Shown here piece by piece: positions 1 to 7,905 of a DNA stretch of 64,000 nt (the stretch's first letter is position 1; each line of letters opens with the position of its first letter). The notes beneath the pieces are model-generated. The model made no database searches. It saw only the letters and a program-made list of their open reading frames with translations, and was not told where the DNA came from. This stretch comes from CAJXSN01 sp947492235 (GTDB taxonomy: Bacteria > Pseudomonadota > Alphaproteobacteria > Sphingomonadales > Sphingomonadaceae), in the NCBI RefSeq assembly GCF_042492175.1, contig NZ_CP170453.1, forward strand, positions 372,001 through 436,000. The letters are read 5' to 3'. A program made the position numbers and the translations under genes.

Positions 1-81
1 TTTCTCGCGCCGGAAGCTGACCCCGCCAGGGCCACCCGCGCCGGACTTCAGGTGGATTTTGGCTTGGTCGAGAAAATGCAT
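1..81 (-). CDS. obgE: GTPase ObgE/CgtA, N-terminal fragment (runs off window)
   Basis: Only the first 27 codons are present; the gene continues beyond position 1. The translation begins MHFLDQAKIHLKSGAGG and reaches VSFRREK, which matches the glycine-rich start of the Obg fold (typically M-F-D-x-A-x-I, then G-x-GG-x-G, then SFRREK). Obg proteins are ribosome-associated GTPases involved in late 50S assembly and stress control. The ATG at 79-81 has GAGG about 9 bases upstream on the minus strand, which supports this start. The fragment is too short for most gene finders but the motif is distinctive. The G domain cannot be seen here. Confidence 0.88.
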   Translation of the reverse strand, partial: MHFLDQAKIHLKSGAGGPGGVSFRREK

Positions 82-244
82 TTAATTGGGCCTCAAACGC
101 CGGCGTGCGCGTCCGCGCATCGGGCTATCCTTTATCGCTATGCGCCTAATGGCGCACAGTCGTGCTTGCGAGGCCTTTCGACCTCGTGCCGGTATTACCT
201 GAAAGCGCGGATGATTTCACCCACCCTGCTTGGGACGTCGATCT
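82..244 (-). promoter_or_regulatory. Upstream region of obgE with two small dyads
   Basis: This 163-base gap separates the poly-proline lipoprotein from obgE. It holds a perfect inverted repeat TGCGCC-TAAT-GGCGCA at 141-156 and a second dyad, CGAGG/CCTCG, near 169-186. Neither is followed by a T run on either strand, so they do not look like simple intrinsic terminators. The region must contain the obgE ribosome site (GAGG) and probably its promoter, but no convincing -35/-10 pair is visible. Confidence 0.35.
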
Positions 245-1144
245 CTAGCCGCCTTCGTCGGGGACCGGCTCCACCACGGGGGTGGAGGAGAAGCCTTCAT
301 CGACCTGGATGACCGGAATGCTCGCTCCGCTATCCGGATCGGGAACAGCGCCTGCCGAAGACGGCGGTACGGCCAGCGTATCGATGCCGCTGGTGGCATC
401 GGGCACCATTGTCATCCGCGCGCGCTGCACGGCGACATAGCCCGGCTGCGAGGCTCCGTATTGCGCGCCATAGGCCGCATCCCATGCCGCAGAATCGCGC
501 TCATATTGCTCATAGGCTGTGAAGAAGCTCTCGAACGCCGCCTCCATGCGGGGCAGCGCGCCGGCAGAGAACATGCCGATATCGGTCACTGGATTCAGCT
601 GCGTTTCCTGCGCAATTTGCAGCATGGTGCGGCAGAACTGGCTGCGCGCGGGCGGCAGGGCGAAATAGTTATAGACCGATGTAAACTGCGTCTCGCGCAG
701 CTGGATGCCGGCACGGCGTGCGCCGGCCCTGTCGCGATAGACCTGCTCCAGCCGCGAATTCACAGCCGACAGCGCGCTCTTATTGCCGCTGATATAGGAG
801 CCATAGCCATCGAGGATCGGCTGGTATTGCGGCGCGGTGCAATTGAGCGCGGCCACGTTCCAGCCGGACCGGACATGCCAGATCGTCTCGTCGGAAGTCA
901 GATTGGCATTCACCGTCTGGCGCACGCCGAACGCGTCCTTGCGCGGGATGTTCATGACATAGGCCGCGCCGCTGGGCGGAAGCGGGCGATAGGGCACTGC
1001 CTGAACTTCCGGCGGCGGTGGCGGTGGCGGCGGAGGGGGCGGCGGCGTCGCGCAGGCGGCCAGTGCAGCGACGGAGGCCGCGACGGTAAGAATGCGGATC
1101 GGGGAGCGTGAAGCGCCAGCCATATGTGCGACTTTCTTTATCAT
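245..1144 (-). CDS. Poly-proline outer-surface or periplasmic lipoprotein, function unknown
   Basis: A 299-residue predicted lipoprotein. A hydrophobic signal segment (about residues 16-31) ends in the lipobox LAAC. The cysteine is followed by Ala-Thr and then twelve consecutive prolines encoded by mixed CCG/CCC/CCT/CCA codons. The rest is a soluble domain with conserved-looking WHVRSGWNVAALNC and FCRTMLQIAQ segments, and the C-terminus is Pro/Ser/Val-rich and acidic. I do not recognise the family. The ATG at 1144 is the longest start; the in-frame ATG at 1123 (MAGASRS) would give a more compact signal peptide and is equally possible. The proline run probably acts as a stiff tether between membrane anchor and domain, and is a classic EF-P-dependent stall sequence. 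Confidence 0.7.
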   Translation of the reverse strand: MIKKVAHMAGASRSPIRILTVAASVAALAACATPPPPPPPPPPPPEVQAVPYRPLPPSGAAYVMNIPRKDAFGVRQTVNANLTSDETIWHVRSGWNVAALNCTAPQYQPILDGYGSYISGNKSALSAVNSRLEQVYRDRAGARRAGIQLRETQFTSVYNYFALPPARSQFCRTMLQIAQETQLNPVTDIGMFSAGALPRMEAAFESFFTAYEQYERDSAAWDAAYGAQYGASQPGYVAVQRARMTMVPDATSGIDTLAVPPSSAGAVPDPDSGASIPVIQVDEGFSSTPVVEPVPDEGG

Positions 1145-1208
1145 TCACAGCAAGCGTTACAGGAGGCAACCTTGCGCAGGGCCGAACGCCTTAACCCGCT
1201 TATCGGGC

Positions 1209-1245
1209 AAAGAAAATGCCCGAGGTGCAGCGAAGCACCCCGGGC
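1209..1245 (-). terminator. Intrinsic terminator downstream of the BI-1 gene
   Basis: On the minus strand an 11-base-pair stem (arms 1235-1245 and 1218-1228, one G-T pair) with a six-base loop is followed directly by ATTTTCTTT. It lies about 40 bases past the stop of the Bax-inhibitor-like gene and separates it from the downstream lipoprotein gene. Confidence 0.8.
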
Positions 1246-1286
1246 ACGGTAAAGCGAGTCGCCAGAGCGACCGTTTGCGGTTGTCT

Positions 1287-2030
1287 CTACTCGCGGCTGC
1301 CCATGAAGCGCAGCAGGAACAGGAACATGTTGATGAAGTCGAGATAGAGGTTCAGCGCCCCCATGATCACGACCTTGCTCTGCATCGGCGTGCCGCGCAC
1401 CTGCTCGTACATATTCTTGAGCTTCTGCGTGTCATAGGCCGTCAGTCCGGCGAAGATCAGGACACCGATGGCGCTGATCGCCAGATCCAGCGTGCTGGAG
1501 CCGATAAAGATGTTCAGGACCATCGCGATGATCAGGCCGACCACACCCATGATCAGGAACCGGCCGAATGCCGACAGGTCCTTCTTCGTGGTGTAGCCAA
1601 ACAGGCTGAGCCCGGCGAATGCGCCGGCGGTTGCGAAGAATGTCGTCGCGATGGAGCCGCCGGTGTAAACGAGGAAGATCGTGGACAGCGACAGGCCCAT
1701 CAGGAAGGCAAAGCCCCAATACATCGCCTGAAGCGTTGTCTTGCTGAACTTCTGCATGCCGAAGCTCATTGCGAACACGATCGCCAGCGGCGACAGCGCC
1801 ACGATCCACATCAGCGGACCGCTTGCGAAGGTGTAGGCCAGACCGGACTGCGCGGTCATCAGCGCGACGATGCCCGTCAGCAGCACGCCCGAGCACATGT
1901 AGTTATAGATCGACAGCATATAGCTGCGCAGGCCTGCGTCGAAGGTCGTGCGCGATGCAACGTCGCCTCCTGCGCGCGGCACAGAGCCGAAGCCCGTCTG
2001 CGACTGCCGGGGGTCGTTCCAATTTGCCAT
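1287..2030 (-). CDS. Bax inhibitor-1/YccA family inner membrane protein
   Basis: A 247-residue protein with a soluble 35-40 residue N-terminus and then about seven closely spaced hydrophobic segments, the layout of the BI-1 (TMBIM/UPF0005) family. Family-typical segments include the first helix after SYMLSIYNYM, the central GFAFLMGLSLSTI stretch, and the final part with TAYDTQKLKNMY and a short basic tail. Bacterial members (YccA, YbhL, BsYetJ) act in the inner membrane as pH-sensitive calcium leak channels or FtsH modulators; which applies here cannot be told. Length fits the family. GAGGAG lies about 10 bases before the ATG. The gene is monocistronic, bounded by its own terminator. Confidence 0.9.
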   Translation of the reverse strand: MANWNDPRQSQTGFGSVPRAGGDVASRTTFDAGLRSYMLSIYNYMCSGVLLTGIVALMTAQSGLAYTFASGPLMWIVALSPLAIVFAMSFGMQKFSKTTLQAMYWGFAFLMGLSLSTIFLVYTGGSIATTFFATAGAFAGLSLFGYTTKKDLSAFGRFLIMGVVGLIIAMVLNIFIGSSTLDLAISAIGVLIFAGLTAYDTQKLKNMYEQVRGTPMQSKVVIMGALNLYLDFINMFLFLLRFMGSRE

Positions 2031-2155
2031 TTCGATTCAAACTCCTCGTAAGAGATTGCATTCCGGACACGCAAGATAGCCGCCGGATCAGGTGTAATAT
2101 CGGGATAAAGCAGGCGATTTTCAAGGGAAATCGGAAGCCAATCCCTGCCCCCCGA

Positions 2156-2971
2156 TTAACCCTGTTTGCGTGCGTTTTCAGCCATTTCCTGCCCGCGATC
2201 ACGCGCTGCGCGCAGAGTCTTTGTCAAAAGGTCCAACAGCGCGCCATCCTGATCGAGCACATCCAGCCCTTTCTGCGTCATCCCGCCGGGGCTCGCGACG
2301 CGCTGCGCCAGTTCGCCCGGTGTGTGCTCAGACTGTGCCGCCAGAGCGCCTGCGCCTTCGACCATTTGCAGCGCCAGCCGCTCCGCCTGATCCTGCGGCA
2401 GGCCCAGCCCCGTCGCCGCTGCCGCCAGCGCGTCGATGAAGCGATAGGTAAAGCCCGGCCCCGATCCCGCCAGTGCGGTGACGAGGTCGAATTGCGCTTC
2501 TTCCTCCAGCCATTCGGCGCTGCCCAGCGCCTCTGCCAGCGCGGTGACCTTGGCCATGCCGTCTGCGTCCAGACCTTCGGTAATCAGGCCATTGGGCGAT
2601 TTGCCCAGAGCGCAGGCGAGATTTGGCATGAAGCGAACCACACCGTCCGCGCCCGGAAAACGCGCACGCAGGCTGGCGAGCTCGACCCCGGCAAGAACAG
2701 ACAGGATTGCGGTCTGGGGGCCGACCGAGGTCTGAAGGCCCGGCGCAACATCATCGAGCATATGCGGCTTCACACCCAGCAAGACGGCATCGAACGGCTG
2801 TGTGGGCCACTCTGTCACCAGCGCCACGCCTTCGGGCACAGCCTTGCCACGCGGGTTGTAGACCGTGAATCGCTCTGCCGGAATGCCTGCGCGCAGCCAG
2901 CCTTCCACCATTGCCCCGGTCATCGTGCCGAAGCCGCAAATCAGAATTGTCTCGAAGGTTTTACCGGTCAT
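2156..2971 (-). CDS. proC: Pyrroline-5-carboxylate reductase
   Basis: 271 residues, catalysing the last step of proline synthesis (NAD(P)H-dependent reduction of pyrroline-5-carboxylate). The N-terminus has the Rossmann motif ICGFGTMTG (about residues 11-19); the dimerisation domain has AGSGPGF (168-174) and the family signature RVASPGGMTQKGLDVL (224-239). The start MTGKTFE was chosen because it sits just before the Rossmann strand; the frame is open upstream but that part is non-homologous and overlaps the YbjN-like gene. It follows that gene by about 30 bases, probably in the same transcript. Confidence 0.93.
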   Translation of the reverse strand: MTGKTFETILICGFGTMTGAMVEGWLRAGIPAERFTVYNPRGKAVPEGVALVTEWPTQPFDAVLLGVKPHMLDDVAPGLQTSVGPQTAILSVLAGVELASLRARFPGADGVVRFMPNLACALGKSPNGLITEGLDADGMAKVTALAEALGSAEWLEEEAQFDLVTALAGSGPGFTYRFIDALAAAATGLGLPQDQAERLALQMVEGAGALAAQSEHTPGELAQRVASPGGMTQKGLDVLDQDGALLDLLTKTLRAARDRGQEMAENARKQG

Positions 2972-3002
2972 TGCGCCACCTAGCCCTGCGGCGTCACAGG
3001 CT

Positions 3003-3506
3003 TCAAGCCTCTCCGGCGGCATCGACCATCGCCGCTTCCAGCGCCGCGCCGGGCTCCTTGTCGCCCCACAGGACAAACTGGAAGGCGGGATAGAACCGGT
3101 CGCATTCTTCGACCGCCGTTTCGACCACCGCCTGCGCCTGGCTGAGGCTGAGCAGGCCATCATCGCCCAGCAGTGCGCCGTGGCGATAGACCAGCATGCC
3201 GCCAGTGGACCAGATATCGAAATGGCCCAGCCACATCTGCTCGTTGACCCGCGCCAGCAATTCCAGCGCAGGCGCGCGCTTGGCATCGGACACGCGGATA
3301 TCGGGCAGGCAGATCACCTGCAGAACATTGTCTTCCCCGCGCCAGATGCAGCGCAGCTGATACTTCGCCCAGCTGCCCTGAATCTCGCCCGTCAGTTCCT
3401 GCTCGCTGACCTGCTCCGCCAGCCAGCCGCGCGCGTCGAACAGCGCCGCCAGCATCTCGACCGGAGGGCTTTCCAGCTCCGGGTTCATCGGTTCCATTGC
3501 GCTCAT
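3003..3506 (-). CDS. YbjN-domain protein
   Basis: A 167-residue soluble acidic protein resembling the YbjN (DUF1790, type III secretion chaperone-like) family, with core segments YQLRCIWRGEDNVLQVICLPD, broken here only by display, and the helix ERC-like region around residues 120-145 (VETAVEECDRFYPAFQF). In E. coli YbjN affects motility and stress phenotypes but its biochemical role is unknown. In related alphaproteobacteria it commonly precedes proC, as here, which supports the call by context. Function should be regarded as unassigned. Confidence 0.7.
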   Translation of the reverse strand: MSAMEPMNPELESPPVEMLAALFDARGWLAEQVSEQELTGEIQGSWAKYQLRCIWRGEDNVLQVICLPDIRVSDAKRAPALELLARVNEQMWLGHFDIWSTGGMLVYRHGALLGDDGLLSLSQAQAVVETAVEECDRFYPAFQFVLWGDKEPGAALEAAMVDAAGEA

Positions 3507-3686
3507 CGGGTGGGTAGTCCGGTCATGTGTGTCAGATGCACCGTGCCCGCTCGCCAGCGCAAGCGGGACCCCCCGCCACTTCTGGGGAGAAAGGATTTCG
3601 CCTGTTCAAACCGTGGGGATAAGGATTGGGGGAAAACGGGTCAGCGAACGTTTGGCGTCGCCGTAAATCTAACCGCTTCCGGCCTG

Positions 3687-5906
3687 CTAGCGGCCCAGCT
3701 CTTCGATTTCCTGCCCGTCCGCGCTGGTGAAGCGGAATGCGCCTATACCGGCCTCGGCCAGCGCGCTGACAGCAGTATTGGCAGCAGTGCGATTCTCGAA
3801 AGGCCCAGCGAGCAGGCGGTTGGTGTCGCCCCATGACGCGACGAACGGGCCATTGTCGTCCAGCACATCGGGCGCCTGACGCGAAAATCTGCGCCAGTCG
3901 AACCGCAAGGCCGACCGGTCGCGCCCGGTGGCGATCTGCACCCAGATACGGCTCGCATTGGCAGGCGCGGCGGGTTCGGGCGCTTCCTCTTCGGGCGCGG
4001 CCTCTTCCTCGCGCGGGATATCGATTGCGGTGATATCCACGGCGTTTGATGGAGGAGTCACGGCGCTGGTGTCCGGCAAGGCCATCAGGTCGGCAAAAGC
4101 CTGCGAGACGCTCGGCGTGGGCGCTGCTTCCGGTGCAGAGGCCACCTCGGTCGCAATTGGGGCTGCCGTTTCAGGGGCGGTGGAGGCAGAAGGAGCAGTA
4201 GCGGTCCCGGCGGAGGCGATCTGCGTCGCTTCAGTCAGCGCTGCGGAAGGGGCGCTGCCGGCGCTGGCCACCGGGTCGGTTGCTGGAAACGCTGATGCGG
4301 TGCTCGCTTCCGCCGTGATGGCCGGACTGGTTTGCGAAGTGGCGATGTCGCCCAAATCGAAGCCGGGCGCTGGCGCTGCAACCGACCCGGTTGGCAGGCT
4401 GGTGGGGTCCAGCGCCGCGACAGTCACGGGCTCGTCCTGATTGGCAGCCGCTGGAGCAGCGCCCGCGATGGTGGTTGCCGTTGCAACCGCCTCATCCGCG
4501 ACCGCTGGCAGAGCCGGTTCCGGCACCACGCTCGAAGGGGCCACGGCGACTTGCGTCACCGGTTCGGGAGTTTGTTGAGCCAGCTCTTGGGCTGGTTCGG
4601 CTGCCACGGCGGTTTGGCTGGGGGGCGCGGCCTGCTCAGCCTGCGCTACCTGCACAGCGGTATCCGATGCGGGCGGCAATTCAGTCGCGGGCGTGCTCTC
4701 AGGAACAACCGCTGGCACATCTGCCCGGGCAAGAGCGGGAAGCTCGCCGCGCTCTGTTCTCGCCGCATCGGCCGCAGTGGGGGTCGGCGAAGTGGCGGCC
4801 GGAGTCGGGGCAGCTTGCTGTGTCGCCGCCTCGGCAGGCTGCGTCTGCGCGACCCGGACCCGGCGCTCTTCCGGGCGACCGCGACGCAATTGGCCCCGTT
4901 GCCGCCGCTGCGCCAGCAACGCCCTGCGCTGGGCCGCTGTCAAAGCGCCCGACGAGGAGGACCCCGCTTCGTCCGCACCCGCTGTCCCGGCAGAACTTCC
5001 AGCAGCCTGCCCCAGCGGCTGGCCCGATGGCGTGAGCCCCGCATCCACCCCGGCAATTGTCGGCGCAGACCCTGCGCTGCGGGCGGCGGCGATGCGCGGA
5101 TCGTCGCGGCCAATGGCAGAGGCACGCGGGAAGATTCCCAGATTGGCCGCCGCGGCCTGCTGCGCGGGGGTGAGGCGGCGCATATAGCGCAAATAAGGCT
5201 CCAGCCGGTCGGCCATCTCTTCGGGCATCACGGCATCGGCAATCGCAACCGCTTCGTCCGGCTTGCCCAGAATGGCGAGCCCGAATGCGCGGGTGCGATA
5301 GGCGGCAAAATCGCGCTGTTCCAGCAGCGGCAGCAGAGTCGATTCAAACCCCTCGCTATCGCCGGAAATCGCGTAGCTCAGCGCCATGCGGCGGCGAATT
5401 TCGCTATTGTCTTCAAAGGCCAGCGATTGGCGATAGGCAAATTGCGCATCGAGATTGTTGCCCACCAGATCGTGCGCTAACCCCTTGTCGCCAGCCACCG
5501 CCGTGGGGCGCACACCGGCGCGTTCCGCTTCGGCAAAGAGACGCAGGGCCTCTACCGGGCGGCGCACGCGGACATAGGCGGCTGCCGTGCCGGATTTGAC
5601 GCGCGGATTGTTGGGCGAAAGTTCCTCGGCCCGGCCGAAAAAGCCAATGGCCGCATCCACATCGTCCAGCTCCAGCGAGGCATTGCCCGCCAGAATAAGC
5701 GCATCGACATCACGCGGATTGCTCGCGAGCCTGCGCAGCGCCCGATTGAGCTCATTCGTCGCGGCGGGCGGGAGAGGTTGCACGACCGCACGCCCCTGCG
5801 CCGAAGCGGGAGCGCCGGGCACAGCAATCAGGCCGCCCAGCATGGCAGCACCGATCAGCAAGAGGGTGTGGTTCGATGATCGCATAATATGTGCGGTCAC
5901 ACCCAT
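3687..5906 (-). CDS. Periplasmic TPR and SPOR-domain protein
   Basis: 739 residues with three parts. First, a signal peptide (best from the internal ATG at 5885, MRSSNHTLLL, ending in ASAQG). Second, an N-terminal helical repeat region of about residues 40-260 with TPR-like units (for example NPRDVDALILAGNASLELDD and the following VDAAIGFFGRAEEL). Third, after a very long Ala/Pro/Thr/Glu low-complexity stretch (about 290-650), a C-terminal SPOR domain beginning near RIWVQIATG and containing LLAGPFENRTAAN. SPOR domains bind denuded glycan strands at division septa, so the protein is likely recruited to the septum, and the disordered region would let the TPR part reach across the periplasm. It lies immediately downstream of ftsZ on the same strand, consistent with a division role. 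The partner of the TPR part is unknown. Confidence 0.8.
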   Translation of the reverse strand: MGVTAHIMRSSNHTLLLIGAAMLGGLIAVPGAPASAQGRAVVQPLPPAATNELNRALRRLASNPRDVDALILAGNASLELDDVDAAIGFFGRAEELSPNNPRVKSGTAAAYVRVRRPVEALRLFAEAERAGVRPTAVAGDKGLAHDLVGNNLDAQFAYRQSLAFEDNSEIRRRMALSYAISGDSEGFESTLLPLLEQRDFAAYRTRAFGLAILGKPDEAVAIADAVMPEEMADRLEPYLRYMRRLTPAQQAAAANLGIFPRASAIGRDDPRIAAARSAGSAPTIAGVDAGLTPSGQPLGQAAGSSAGTAGADEAGSSSSGALTAAQRRALLAQRRQRGQLRRGRPEERRVRVAQTQPAEAATQQAAPTPAATSPTPTAADAARTERGELPALARADVPAVVPESTPATELPPASDTAVQVAQAEQAAPPSQTAVAAEPAQELAQQTPEPVTQVAVAPSSVVPEPALPAVADEAVATATTIAGAAPAAANQDEPVTVAALDPTSLPTGSVAAPAPGFDLGDIATSQTSPAITAEASTASAFPATDPVASAGSAPSAALTEATQIASAGTATAPSASTAPETAAPIATEVASAPEAAPTPSVSQAFADLMALPDTSAVTPPSNAVDITAIDIPREEEAAPEEEAPEPAAPANASRIWVQIATGRDRSALRFDWRRFSRQAPDVLDDNGPFVASWGDTNRLLAGPFENRTAANTAVSALAEAGIGAFRFTSADGQEIEELGR

Positions 5907-5989
5907 GAAGGGCGCGCCCTGAACCTTGCACTAATCTCCATGGAGCGGAGAAGGAAGCCCTGTTGGCCCAGCGTTACGCCGGTGCGGCG

Positions 5990-7771
5990 TTACTGGTTGT
6001 TCTGACGCCCGAGGAAGCGCGGGATGCTGAGCGAGCCACCATCATCCTCGTCGTCCTCGTCATCGTCGTCTTTGGCTGAACTGCCGCGGGACAGATTGGC
6101 CATCCGCTCGAACAGTGTGCTGCCGCCGTCGCCGTCTTTCTTCGCCGGAGCAGCCGGAGCAGCCGCTTCGGGCGCGCTGTCTGAATCGCCCCCGGCCTTC
6201 GCCTCTGCATCCGCACCGCCTGCGAGCAATTGCCGCCGGCGTCCGCCCTGAACGGGTTGGTCTTCACTGGCCAGCCGGTCAGCATTGAGCAAGAGCTCGT
6301 CACCGCCGGACCCGCTGTCACCGGAATCGCCGGTTTCCGCTGGCGCCTCGGACCCGCCCAGATCGAGCGGTTCGTCATCGGCTGCCGCATTGTCGCCGAC
6401 ATTGTCCCAATTGTCCGCATCGCCGAGATCGAGCGGCTTGTCGCTATCGCCGAACCCGTCGTCTTCGCTCGCCCCGAAGGCGGCATCGTCGGCAGGATCG
6501 GTCAGGCCGGTATCTTCCGCTGTATCGTCTTCCTGCGCACCGCGCAGCCCGGCGAGAGGATCGACAATCCCGTCAACATCCTCGTCGTCGAAATCTTCAT
6601 AGCTCTCGTCGTCGTCAGAGCCAGCCGAAGCCGCGCTGAGACCCAGAGCCGCCATGCCGGTCGGAGCGCTGGACGCGCTGTCGCCTGCCTCCTCGAAATC
6701 TTCATCATCTTCCGGCTCGTCATCCGGCAGGTCGAGGACCGGGCGGCGCGGGGCCTGTCCCGAACCCAAAGACATGGAGCGATTGGCGCCGGCAGAGCTG
6801 CCTTCGCTGCCCTCTATACCCGTGGCCACCACCGAAACGCGGATCTTGCCGTCCAGATCGGGGTTGAATGCCGAACCCCAGATGATGTTCGCCTCTTCGT
6901 CGACCAGCTCGCGGATATGGTTCGCGGCCTCATCCACTTCGAGCAGCTTCATATCGTCGCCGCCGATGATCGAGATAATCACGCCCTTTGCGCCGGCCAT
7001 ACTCACGCCGTCGAGCAGCGGATTGGCAATCGCCCGTTCGGCTGCCTCGAGCGCGCGGTTCTCGCCCTCGCCCTCGCCGGTGCCCATCATCGCCTTGCCC
7101 ATTTCCTCCATCACCGATTTCACATCGGCAAAGTCGAGATTGATCAGGCCCGGCATCACCATCAGATCGGTGATCGAGCGGACACCCTGCTGCAGCACTT
7201 CGTCGGCCAGCTGGAATGCCTGTTTGAAAGTCGTGTCAGCCTTGGCGATCAGGAACAGGTTCTGGTTGGGAATGACGATCAGCGTATCGACATGCTTCTG
7301 CAGCTCCTCGATCCCCGCTTCGGCAGCGCGCATCCGGCGCGTGCCCTCGAACAGGAACGGCTTGGTCACCACGCCCACGGTCAGCACGCCCTTGTTGCGC
7401 GCTGCCTCTGCGATGACCGGCGCAGCACCTGTGCCGGTGCCCCCGCCCATGCCTGCGGCGATGAAGCACATGTTCACCCCGTCGAGCAGATCTTCGATTT
7501 CCTGCGCGGTTTCCTCGGCTGCGGCCTTGCCGACCTCGGGACGCGAGCCTGCGCCTAGCCCGCCGGTAATCTCCGGCCCGAGCTGCACCCGCGCCTCCGC
7601 CGCCGAATTGCTCAGCGCCTGAGCATCGGTGTTGGCGACGACGAAATCGACACCTTCGATGCCGTTCTCGATCATATTGCCGATGGCGTTACCGCCCGCG
7701 CCGCCGACACCGATGACGGTGATCCGGGGGCGAAGCTGGTCGCTGGTCGCGGGGCCGATATTGATACTCAT
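5990..7771 (-). CDS. ftsZ: Cell division GTPase FtsZ with long acidic linker
   Basis: 593 residues, much longer than the usual 380-500. The tubulin-like GTPase core occupies about residues 15-320, with VGGAGGNA near 22, the tubulin signature GGGTGTG at 109-115 and the T7 synergy loop NLDFADV at 211-217. A linker of some 255 residues follows, strongly acidic and Ser/Ala/Gly-rich, with two PLDLG motifs and a DDDDEDDEDD run. The protein ends with the conserved tail LSIPRFLGRQNNQ that binds FtsA and other membrane tethers. It is the last gene of the division and cell wall cluster and is separated from ftsA by 134 bases carrying a dyad, so it probably has its own promoter. Confidence 0.97.
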   Translation of the reverse strand: MSINIGPATSDQLRPRITVIGVGGAGGNAIGNMIENGIEGVDFVVANTDAQALSNSAAEARVQLGPEITGGLGAGSRPEVGKAAAEETAQEIEDLLDGVNMCFIAAGMGGGTGTGAAPVIAEAARNKGVLTVGVVTKPFLFEGTRRMRAAEAGIEELQKHVDTLIVIPNQNLFLIAKADTTFKQAFQLADEVLQQGVRSITDLMVMPGLINLDFADVKSVMEEMGKAMMGTGEGEGENRALEAAERAIANPLLDGVSMAGAKGVIISIIGGDDMKLLEVDEAANHIRELVDEEANIIWGSAFNPDLDGKIRVSVVATGIEGSEGSSAGANRSMSLGSGQAPRRPVLDLPDDEPEDDEDFEEAGDSASSAPTGMAALGLSAASAGSDDDESYEDFDDEDVDGIVDPLAGLRGAQEDDTAEDTGLTDPADDAAFGASEDDGFGDSDKPLDLGDADNWDNVGDNAAADDEPLDLGGSEAPAETGDSGDSGSGGDELLLNADRLASEDQPVQGGRRRQLLAGGADAEAKAGGDSDSAPEAAAPAAPAKKDGDGGSTLFERMANLSRGSSAKDDDDEDDEDDGGSLSIPRFLGRQNNQ

Positions 7772-7819
7772 TTCAACTTTACTCCACGTGCGGAGGGCAG
7801 TTGCCCCCGCTCGAATTTC

Positions 7820-7843
7820 AGTGTGTCACAACAGAGTCACACT
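7820..7843. promoter_or_regulatory. Dyad and GANTC site in the ftsA-ftsZ gap
   Basis: The 134-base gap between ftsA and ftsZ contains an inverted repeat with arms AGTGTG (7820-7825) and CACACT (7838-7843). Inside it, GAGTC at 7834-7838 fits the GANTC motif methylated by CcrM in alphaproteobacteria. Position about 50-75 bases before the ftsZ ATG suits an operator or promoter element. Known fact: ftsZ in Caulobacter is controlled partly through GANTC methylation. Inference: something similar may happen here. No clear -10/-35 was identified. Confidence 0.35.
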
Positions 7844-7905
7844 ATGCACTGTTTGTCCACGTCTTTTCCACAGCACTGGCCACAGGTCGGTATTCCTCCG
7901 GAGAG

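Noticed and set aside
141..186. Dyads upstream of obgE as terminators
   Set aside because: No T run follows either hairpin; kept only as possible regulatory structure.
6230..7558. Long plus-strand open frame (442 codons) opposite ftsZ
   Set aside because: It is antisense to a highly conserved gene, its product is Arg/Ala/His-rich without motifs, and high-GC DNA commonly leaves such shadows.
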